A stretch of 5,271 bases of DNA from Proteiniphilum sp. Lineage in GTDB: Bacteria; Bacteroidota; Bacteroidia; Bacteroidales; Dysgonomonadaceae. A model generated the notes under the pieces. That model was not told the DNA's origin. It saw nothing but the letters and a program-made list of their open reading frames with translations, and searched no databases. The stretch is taken from contig JAENWZ010000173.1 in NCBI GenBank assembly GCA_016649795.1, forward strand, positions 1 to 5,271, written 5' to 3'. Position numbers and translations under genes: made by a program. This document shows, piece after piece, positions 1 through 4,795 of this stretch (the stretch's first letter is position 1; every line of letters begins with the position of its first letter).

Positions 1-1195
1 CTCCCACCTCATGTATCACCACCCTGTCACCCTTTTTCAGTAACGGCAGGACCACACTCTCACGGATGCAGTCGATATTCATGCAGAGGGGGCCGTAGAG
101 CGCCATCTCTTCGGCATGTTGCGTGAACTCTTGTGCCGGTGAGATGCGGTGGTTGTACCAGAAGGAGGTGAAGAGGATGTTGACGCCGGTATCGAGTATG
201 GTGGCGCGCCGTCCGTCAGAGAGACGTTTGGCTGCCAGCACCGTCCCCAGCAGGTACGCGGCTTCGTCGATGAGTGCACGGCCGGTCTCGAGAATCAGGA
301 GCGGCAGCTCTTCCGGCCTGAACCCGAAGTGCATGATGGTGTTTACGATCGCCTCTGCATAATCGTCGAAGGTGGGGATCACGTCAGCTCCCTGCAGGTA
401 AGAGCCTTTGAGTGTATTGGATGAGCAGAATCCTCCTCCCATATCGAGGTATTTCACCTTTACCCCTGTCCTGTCTGTCGTCGCCCGGGCCAGCTCGCAT
501 AGCTTCTGTGTGGCAACGGCATAAGCGCCGGGTGTAAGCATATAGGTGCCTATGTGGCAGTGGAGTCCTTCCAGTTCCAGGTTTTGCTGGCTCACAATTT
601 TCATGATAGCATTCCATGCCTCTCCCGATTCATAATTGAAGCCAAACCTGTCCCATTGCGGATAGACTCCCGTGTCCATATTGATGCGGATGGCTATGCG
701 TGCTCTTTTCTCTGTTCCCTGGAGTATCTCTATCAAAGAGAACAGCTCATCGAAGTGATCGATATGTATCAGCGACCGGTTGTCGACCGCCATCTGTAGA
801 TCCTTTGCCGATTTATCGGGTCCGTTGAAGATGATCAGGTTACCCGGCACACCGTTTCTCACTGCTTTCCGGTACTCAAAACCGGAAACCACCTCTGCCC
901 AGCTTCCCTCCTGATGAAAGAGACTGCATACCGCATCCAGATAGTTGGTTTTGTAGCTCCAGGCAAACTGTACTTTCGGATAACGCATGGTGAAGGCCTT
1001 CAGCGCACGACGATAGGTCTGCCGTATTGTTTTCTCGCTGATGACAAACAGAGGTGAGCCATATTGATTCATCAGGTCGCTGACCGCCACTCCCTCTATC
1101 TGTTTCACCGGATTGTAGCCGGAACTGCTGCCGAATTTATTCAGTAAACCGGTATTCAGCTTCTGAATCACAGGTCGTTCGTAGGTTGGTTTCAT
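1..1195 (-). CDS. Fold-type III PLP-dependent decarboxylase (DAP/ornithine/arginine decarboxylase class), 3' end off the window
   Basis: Open for 398 residues from ATG 1195 to the left edge with no stop, so the C-terminus is missing (probably the last few tens of residues, including the usual C-terminal Tyr motif). An in-frame TAA lies only 7-9 nt upstream of the ATG, so no longer start exists; an A-rich tract precedes it. Seen: Schiff-base lysine K82 in WSYKTN, DRFGF at 182-186, HCHIGT at 212-217, phosphate-binding GGGF at 253-256, ETGR at 303-306, and GPLCMNID at 368-375. By family, such enzymes decarboxylate a basic or diamino acid as a dimer in the cytoplasm. The Cys-Glu-Ser/Thr motif usual in DAP decarboxylases is Cys-Met-Asn here, so the substrate is probably not plain meso-DAP. 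The family fold begins near residue 35; residues 1-34 are an extension with a leader-like motif. It lies 93 bp downstream of the ATP-grasp gene and is likely co-transcribed. The fold is sure, the substrate unknown. Confidence 0.93.
   Translation of the reverse strand, partial: MKPTYERPVIQKLNTGLLNKFGSSSGYNPVKQIEGVAVSDLMNQYGSPLFVISEKTIRQTYRRALKAFTMRYPKVQFAWSYKTNYLDAVCSLFHQEGSWAEVVSGFEYRKAVRNGVPGNLIIFNGPDKSAKDLQMAVDNRSLIHIDHFDELFSLIEILQGTEKRARIAIRINMDTGVYPQWDRFGFNYESGEAWNAIMKIVSQQNLELEGLHCHIGTYMLTPGAYAVATQKLCELARATTDRTGVKVKYLDMGGGFCSSNTLKGSYLQGADVIPTFDDYAEAIVNTIMHFGFRPEELPLLILETGRALIDEAAYLLGTVLAAKRLSDGRRATILDTGVNILFTSFWYNHRISPAQEFTQHAEEMALYGPLCMNIDCIRESVVLPLLKKGDRVVIHEVG
1130..1195 (-). other. 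Leader-peptide-like N-terminal segment of the decarboxylase (YxxPxI motif)
   Basis: Residues 1-22 of the decarboxylase include Y5-E-R-P8-V-I10, then L13, G16 and NKFG at 19-22. Known: lasso-peptide leaders carry Y-x-x-P-x-L followed by a Gly a few residues later, and this is the part gripped by the PqqD-like (RRE) B1 protein. A PqqD-family gene lies two genes upstream in the same cluster. Inference: the segment could dock the decarboxylase onto the PqqD protein. The motif is short, and chance or an ordinary structural extension remains possible. Confidence 0.4.
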
Positions 1196-1288
1196 CTTTT
1201 TTATTCTTTACACCTTTCCTCAAAAGGATGCTGTCTCGTTTATGAGTTAATTGTTGCAGACCCCGGCTCTCTTTCAGTATGTCGGTAA

Positions 1289-2341
1289 CTACTCCATCTC
1301 TCCGGTGGTAGAGATTTTTTCGAATTCTGAGATATCTACAATCATATCGTAGGAGTAGCGGACAAACATTTTTCCGCTCTTGTACCTGGTGAACGGTTTC
1401 ACCTCTTCACCCAGCGCCATTTTCACCAATGCTTCGGCATGATTCTGTCCGCATCCGTTGGCCAGATAGACCCATGCCGGAAAGCGGGGGTTCATCTCAA
1501 GCAGGTAATACTCCTCCTTTTTAGTCTTGATGAATTCCAGTTCACAGCCACCCCGCCATCTGCTCTTCTCGATGATGTTGTGCGCGATCTTCATCAGCTT
1601 GTCATCTTCCAGCGAAATCCCCGACCAGGCTTTGCCCTTGTCGGTGATGTAGAGTTTTCTCATCGGTACGGCACCAATGCAGCTGCCTTTCCCGTCACCA
1701 AGAGCTGTAACGTTCACCTCTGTCCCGGTGACAAACTCCTGAATAATGACAGGGTAACCCCACTTGGCAACAATCTTGTAAAAAAAAGAGGTAGCCTGTT
1801 CTATAGATGAAGCGATGTAGGCATCATAATAGCGGCCTTTGATTACCATGGGATAATCGATCTCCTCCTCCAGCTTTTTCAGTTCTGCGATTTGAGATAT
1901 CATATAGCTGGCAGGTACCGCTACCCCATATTTCTTGCCGAATTTGTTGAGCTCCGATTTCTGGCGCTCCTCAAATGAGTCGTGCGAGGGGAGGAAGGTG
2001 GCAATGCCTAGTTCCTCTATCAGCCAGGGTACTATTTTGATAAAGCTGTGCAGTTCCGCGTCAAAATTGGGGATAATCACATCGAGCTTTTCCTTGTTGT
2101 TGATATATTGGAGCCGTTCCTTCAGCATGGAAGTGCCCGCAGTGGGAAGAGGCAACTGATACACTTTATCCACCAGCTCATGCATATATATTCCCGGCTC
2201 CAGTGTTTCGTAGGAGAGCCCGATGATCCTGACATCGAAAACTGTGCTCTCCTTCAATGCCCGGATAACGGGAATTCCGGGTCCGGGACTGTCGATATTG
2301 TTTAACCCGGTAACCCCTACGGTGATATTACGCATCTTCAT
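1289..2341 (-). CDS. ATP-grasp ligase, CarB/PylC-like
   Basis: 350 residues. The N-terminal pre-ATP-grasp lobe (about 4-110) is nucleotide-fold-like, with VGVTGLN and SPGPGIP at 18-24, recalling carbamoyl-phosphate synthase large subunit and PylC-type enzymes. The ATP-grasp domain spans about 125-312: K168 in YPMVIKGR as ATP-phosphate lysine, QEFVTGTEVNV at 201-211 (hinge and E208), ELEF at 267-270, and LEMNPRFPAW at 281-290 with metal-binding E282 and N284. By family it activates a carboxylate as acyl-phosphate and couples it to an amine or similar nucleophile; the substrates cannot be read from the sequence. The start overlaps the end of the PqqD-family gene by 14 nt, implying translational coupling. 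A second ATG at residue 3 (2335) would give an overlap of 8 nt and is equally plausible. The downstream decarboxylase suggests an amino-acid-derived product. Pyrrolysine synthesis is not supported: no pylB or pylD is visible. Confidence 0.9.
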   Translation of the reverse strand: MKMRNITVGVTGLNNIDSPGPGIPVIRALKESTVFDVRIIGLSYETLEPGIYMHELVDKVYQLPLPTAGTSMLKERLQYINNKEKLDVIIPNFDAELHSFIKIVPWLIEELGIATFLPSHDSFEERQKSELNKFGKKYGVAVPASYMISQIAELKKLEEEIDYPMVIKGRYYDAYIASSIEQATSFFYKIVAKWGYPVIIQEFVTGTEVNVTALGDGKGSCIGAVPMRKLYITDKGKAWSGISLEDDKLMKIAHNIIEKSRWRGGCELEFIKTKKEEYYLLEMNPRFPAWVYLANGCGQNHAEALVKMALGEEVKPFTRYKSGKMFVRYSYDMIVDISEFEKISTTGEME

Positions 2342-2579
2342 ATTCAGTGAGTTGGTAACTCTTCAGCATCGATAAAAAGTCGTTGAGGTCAATTTCAGCA
2401 CTGTTTGCATCCAATTCAAACTCATCCTGAAGCGTTTTCATTATCGTCTCTTTGTTTTCTCCCTCTTTCAGCTTCTGAAGAATAAACAGGCCGGTCTCGT
2501 TCACACTGAAACTGTCTCCGGTGAGCGGGTTAAAGATAAATCCGTTCTCACTGATGGCTATGTTTTTCCGAATATTCAT
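2328..2579 (-). CDS. PqqD-family protein (RiPP recognition element fold)
   Basis: 83 residues from ATG 2579; a TTG at 2588 in the same frame would add three residues (86), but the ATG is preferred. The pattern is typical of PqqD-family proteins: AISENGFIFNPLTGDSFSVN near the N-terminus (beta hairpin), then NETGLFILQKLKEG, and helices ending in DFLSMLKSYQL. The family fold is a small winged-helix-like domain that binds leader peptides, as in PQQ, lasso peptide and radical-SAM peptide systems. Here it is a stand-alone gene, first in the cassette PqqD / ATP-grasp / PLP decarboxylase, and its stop overlaps the ATP-grasp start. No radical SAM enzyme, protease or short precursor gene lies in the window, so it is unlikely to be pqqD itself and no symbol is given. 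It follows the terminator of the upstream operon by about 75 bp, so it should have its own promoter, though I cannot pick a convincing one. Confidence 0.88.
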   Translation of the reverse strand: MNIRKNIAISENGFIFNPLTGDSFSVNETGLFILQKLKEGENKETIMKTLQDEFELDANSAEIDLNDFLSMLKSYQLTEYEDA

Positions 2580-2653
2580 TGGTTTCAATTTTCATTGTTT
2601 GTATATCAGGTACAGAGGTTATACAAGAAAGTAAAACTGTGGTAAATATATAA

Positions 2654-2681
2654 AATAATCGGGAGTTTGCTCCCGATTATT
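2654..2681 (-). terminator. Intrinsic terminator of the sigma-factor operon
   Basis: A perfect 12-bp inverted repeat (AATAATCGGGAG / CTCCCGATTATT) encloses a 4-nt loop. On the minus strand the stem is followed by TTTTATATATTT, the U-rich tract expected for a rho-independent terminator. It lies 22 nt after the TAG that ends the +1-frame tail of the EF-hand gene, but 77 nt after the stop of the 126-residue frame. It separates the stress operon from the PqqD cassette. Confidence 0.85.
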
Positions 2682-2703
2682 CAATCTTTCACATCAAAGC
2701 GGT

Positions 2704-2823
2704 CTATTTTTCCACTTCTCTCCGGTCACAAATGCCGTTGTTGTTGGCATCGACAAAGTTAACCGCTCTGCCCTTTCCGTTGCGAAGGCCGGCAGCGTCC
2801 CTGACCGGCTGTTCCGTTTTCAT
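2704..2823 (-). pseudogene. Out-of-frame C-terminal tail of the EF-hand protein (third loop)
   Basis: In the +1 frame relative to the 126-residue protein, this stretch encodes GLRNGKGRAVNFVDANNNG followed by ICDRREVEK and a TAG at 2704-2706. The loop DANNNGICDRRE (2716-2751) has canonical EF-hand residues at positions 1, 3, 5, 6, 9 and 12, plus the same Cys at position 8 as the two in-frame loops. The preceding G-L-R-N-G-K-G-R mirrors G-M-R-N-G-R-G-R before loop 2. The frame change most likely lies at about 2780-2803; against the upstream repeat this copy has one base too many modulo three. An ATG at 2823 could start a 39-residue ORF, but its product would have no signal peptide, so the stretch is best read as the displaced end of the gene above. 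Confidence 0.75.
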
Positions 2824-3013
2824 AATAGTCGCAGATACCGTTCTTATCGGCATCTACAAAGTTCCTGCCGCCTCTGCCGCGACCGTTCCTCATGCCGTGG
2901 CCCTGACCTCTGCCCCTGCCGCTGCCATCGAGCAGGCGTTGCTTTCCGTTGGCATTCGGGTTGCCGGGTGTGCCGTTCTCGAAATTGTCACAAACTCCGT
3001 TGTTGTCCTTGTC
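2716..3013 (-). repeat. Three coding repeats: EF-hand-type loop units
   Basis: The loops occupy 2978-3013, 2819-2854 and 2716-2751. Each encodes a version of FVDxDxNGxCDxxE. The distance from loop 1 to loop 2 is 159 nt (a multiple of three), but from loop 2 to loop 3 it is 103 nt (3 x 34 + 1), which shows the frame break directly. Gly/Arg/Asn-rich linkers (R-N-G-R-G-R and R-N-G-K-G-R) precede loops 2 and 3, suggesting tandem duplication of linker plus loop. Confidence 0.8.
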
Positions 3014-3139
3014 CACAAACGCGGGACCATTCTGAGTGGTGGTGGTCTTCTCTTTTTTATCCTGATCCTGCTCCTGTGCTGTGACCAGACCGATAGAGAG
3101 CACCACGGCCAATGCTGAAAGTAAAATTTTTGTTCTCAT
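2759..3139 (-). CDS. Secreted EF-hand-type calcium-binding protein, apparently frameshifted near its C-terminus
   Basis: 126 residues as the frame reads. The signal peptide is residues 1-21 (hydrophobic LLSALAVVLSIGLV, cleavage likely after VTA). A charged, Thr-rich linker follows, then two 12-residue EF-hand loops: DKDNNGVCDNFE at 43-54 and DADKNGICDYYE at 96-107. These have the canonical ligands at loop positions 1, 3, 5, 9 and 12 and Gly at 6. A Gly/Arg-rich stretch (about 74-92) lies between them. After residue about 114 the sequence loses the pattern and stops, while a third loop continues in the +1 frame (separate entry). The intact gene would span about 2704-3139, roughly 145 residues. 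It is the last gene of the ECF sigma operon, 50 bp after the Spy/CpxP-like gene, with an A-rich, almost G-free leader and no Shine-Dalgarno site. Role inferred: an exported metal- or calcium-responsive envelope protein. No enzyme motif is visible. Confidence 0.8.
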   Translation of the reverse strand: MRTKILLSALAVVLSIGLVTAQEQDQDKKEKTTTTQNGPAFVDKDNNGVCDNFENGTPGNPNANGKQRLLDGSGRGRGQGHGMRNGRGRGGRNFVDADKNGICDYYENGTAGQGRCRPSQRKGQSG

Positions 3140-3189
3140 CTTTTTTTGAATTTAATTGATTTATTGTTTTGATTGTTTAATTGTTTTCT

Positions 3190-3753
3190 TTACTCTCTTC
3201 TGCCTCCACGACCCTGCCGGTGTCTGTATCCCGTACCTGTAGCAGTGCTGTCGTTCCAGCGATAGCCTCTGCCCCGGTTAATGGTGCCGTCCCTGAAGAG
3301 TGGTGCGAATGCCTGCTGTAGCTGTTCACACTGAGAGGAGTCGCATGCCGCTTTCAGCTGCAGATAAAAATCGTTGGTGATTTTTTTAAGCTCGGCGTGA
3401 TGGCTTCCCACGTGATCTGAAAGTTCATTCAACCGGGTTCTGTCGGGTGCCGGACTGTTCAGCTCGGCGAACAACTCGTTTTTCAGTGAATCCATCTCAT
3501 AAATAAGATCATTCGCTGCATACTGAAAGGTTTGGTTTGCTTCCCTGAATAGTTCCATCTGCGCGTCACTGAAACCGAGTGTCTGTCTGAAAAACCTTCC
3601 GGTGAGCGGATTCTGCCTGTTCTCGTCGAGCACGATAGCGATATTCTCTTCGCTGTCCTCACTATTGCGGATGAGAATAGTGCCGATAGTTGTCAGATTC
3701 AGAATCACCAGCAGCGCGATGACCCACCAGAGTATCTTATTGCCCCTATTCAT
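3190..3753 (-). CDS. Membrane-anchored Spy/CpxP-like protein ('periplasmic heavy-metal sensor' family)
   Basis: 187 residues. A hydrophobic segment at about 8-27 (ILWWVIALLVILNLTTIG) acts as an uncleaved anchor or signal; the rest should be periplasmic. The body (about 48-155) is a helical domain of the LTXXQ/Spy/CpxP type: NPLTGRFFRQTLGFSD, then AQMELFREANQ, a long helix with YEMDSLKNELFAEL, and CDSSQCEQLQQAFAPLF, the position of the second L-T-x-x-Q-like motif. C137 and C142 form a C-x4-C pair that could bind metal or form a disulfide. The tail (158-187) is rich in Gly and Arg. Family members are periplasmic chaperones or metal/stress sensors that feed back on signalling. The ATG overlaps the upstream gene by 8 nt, with GGAG three bases ahead, so the two are translationally coupled. 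It probably works with the upstream membrane protein to control the sigma factor; the actual signal is unknown. Confidence 0.82.
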   Translation of the reverse strand: MNRGNKILWWVIALLVILNLTTIGTILIRNSEDSEENIAIVLDENRQNPLTGRFFRQTLGFSDAQMELFREANQTFQYAANDLIYEMDSLKNELFAELNSPAPDRTRLNELSDHVGSHHAELKKITNDFYLQLKAACDSSQCEQLQQAFAPLFRDGTINRGRGYRWNDSTATGTGYRHRQGRGGRRE

Positions 3754-4036
3754 TATCTCCGAGATTATAATATCCTAAATTCTCTATCTGCCTGTCGTTG
3801 ATATTTAAAGCAACCTCAGCTGTTCCGTTTTCCACGTAACTATTCCCAATGGAAACTCCCAGAAAAGCAACCGCAGCAATGCCGGCTGCAAGGGTAATGG
3901 TCTGCCAGAGCGGTGCTCTGCTTCTCATTTTTTTTGCACCTTCAATTTTTGCCATGACACGGGTTACAAGGAACGGATTAGGCTCTGTCTCCTTTTCACG
4001 CCGGATAAGCTCGTCGATGGGGTGTTCTGTATGCAT
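3746..4036 (-). CDS. Small single-pass membrane protein in the anti-sigma position
   Basis: 96 residues with ATG 4036, preceded by an AAAGAG-containing A-rich leader. The cytoplasmic N-terminal part (1-42) is charged (PIDELIRREKETEPNPFLVTR), followed by a membrane helix at about 44-64 and a short outer tail of about 30 residues. The gene sits 37 nt after the ECF sigma gene and overlaps the Spy/CpxP-like gene by 8 nt. That order is common in Bacteroidota and suggests a sigma-regulating membrane protein. The zinc-binding H-x3-C-x2-C motif of classical anti-sigma domains is absent, there is no cysteine at all, and the cytoplasmic part is short. The anti-sigma role is therefore inferred from position only. 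Confidence 0.78.
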   Translation of the reverse strand: MHTEHPIDELIRREKETEPNPFLVTRVMAKIEGAKKMRSRAPLWQTITLAAGIAAVAFLGVSIGNSYVENGTAEVALNINDRQIENLGYYNLGDNE

Positions 4037-4073
4037 TTTTGTTTGCTCTTTATATGGTTAGACAATGTTTGTC

Positions 4074-4619
4074 TTATTTTCCTATGGTGGAACTCAATTT
4101 TTTTTGCAGATTCTCTTTTGCTCTTTGCAGAAGCTGCTCCACCGCCCCCTCGGAACGGTTCATCACTGCAGCAATCTTCTTCTGCGGCAGCTCCTCATAA
4201 CGGCTCAGGATAAAGGCCATCCGCTGTCTTTCCGGCAGGGAGTCTATCGCTTGCCGGATACGTCTGTCACGTTCCGCGCTCTCCAGCTCTTCCAGCGGGG
4301 TCTTTTCTTCACTGCGGAGAGTGAAGAGTGCTTCGAGGGATTGCAGCATCCTCTTTTTTCTGTTGCTGCGAAGAAAGTTGAGACTCATATTGAGAGTGAT
4401 CCTATAGAGCCAGGTTGATAACTCCGATTCGCCCTGAAAAGTGTTGAGCGACTGGTATACCCTGATAAATATCTCCTGGGTGATATCCTCTGCATCCTCT
4501 TTCGTGTGGACAAAGCCCATGACAGTACGAAATACCTGTTGCTGGTACCTCTCCATCAATGTCTTAAAGGCAGCATCGTTGCCTGCAGTGATTTCCCTTA
4601 TGAGTTGTTCGTCCGACAT
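4074..4619 (-). CDS. RNA polymerase sigma factor, sigma-70 ECF subfamily
   Basis: 181 residues, a normal ECF length. Region 2 covers about 15-87: FKTLMERYQQQVFR, then the core-binding and -10-recognition helix EDAEDITQEIFIRVYQSL at 41-58, and STWLYRITLN with NFLRSNRKKR. A linker of about 30 acidic residues follows. Region 4 covers about 120-176, with LPERQRMAFILSRYEELPQKKIA and a helix-turn-helix continuing through MNRSEGAVEQLLQRAKENLQKKL. It redirects RNA polymerase to a small regulon, usually including its own operon. It is first in the four-gene operon whose next members are the membrane protein and the Spy/CpxP-like protein. The start at ATG 4619 fits the family N-terminus (S-D-E-Q-L-I); no Shine-Dalgarno site precedes it. 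The upstream 176-bp spacer should hold its promoter, but I see no consensus I trust. Confidence 0.95.
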   Translation of the reverse strand: MSDEQLIREITAGNDAAFKTLMERYQQQVFRTVMGFVHTKEDAEDITQEIFIRVYQSLNTFQGESELSTWLYRITLNMSLNFLRSNRKKRMLQSLEALFTLRSEEKTPLEELESAERDRRIRQAIDSLPERQRMAFILSRYEELPQKKIAAVMNRSEGAVEQLLQRAKENLQKKLSSTIGK

Positions 4620-4795
4620 TCAGCGCTGTTTGCAGTTCATTGATATATTAGACAGCAAAAGATCTTTTTTCCTACGGTAGAGAGAATGTTTTATCAACAG
4701 GTTGCCGGTCAATCTGTCGATCGATAATTGGAAATAGCCGCAATCCCGCTAACTTATGGCTATCAAGCAGTTAAACCATCCTTCGATTAATTGAT

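Noticed and set aside
123..799. Several plus- and minus-strand ORFs of 66-91 codons
   Set aside because: They lie inside the 398-codon decarboxylase frame, which has clear family motifs throughout; these are shadows of it.
1213..1227. Inverted repeat CCTTT/AAAGG between the ATP-grasp and decarboxylase genes, considered as a terminator
   Set aside because: Only a 5-bp stem with no following T-run on the minus strand; the two genes are more likely co-transcribed.
1439..2305. Plus-strand ORFs of 74-123 codons
   Set aside because: Antisense to the ATP-grasp gene, with no family-like sequence and no start context.
2548..2595. 15-codon ORF (MKIETNEYSEKHSHQ) overlapping the PqqD start, considered as a precursor peptide
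   Set aside because: Very short, overlaps the PqqD gene in another frame, and lacks a YxxPxL-type leader motif.
2640..2656. TATATTTA as a Bacteroidota -7 element (TAnnTTTG) for the PqqD cassette
   Set aside because: Lacks the final G and a TTTG element at proper spacing; it also coincides with the T-rich tail of the terminator.
2732..3118. Plus-strand ORF of 128 codons rich in Ala, Val and Leu
   Set aside because: Antisense to the EF-hand repeats. Its hydrophobic look comes from reading Gly/Arg- and Asp/Asn-rich codons in reverse, and it spans the frameshift region only by chance.
4022..4680. Plus-strand ORFs of 63-117 codons
   Set aside because: Antisense to the sigma-factor gene, whose regions 2 and 4 are unambiguous.
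4734..4763. ATAGCC...GGCTAT inverted repeat downstream of the barrel gene, considered as a terminator
   Set aside because: 6-bp stem with an 18-nt loop and no T-run; too weak.
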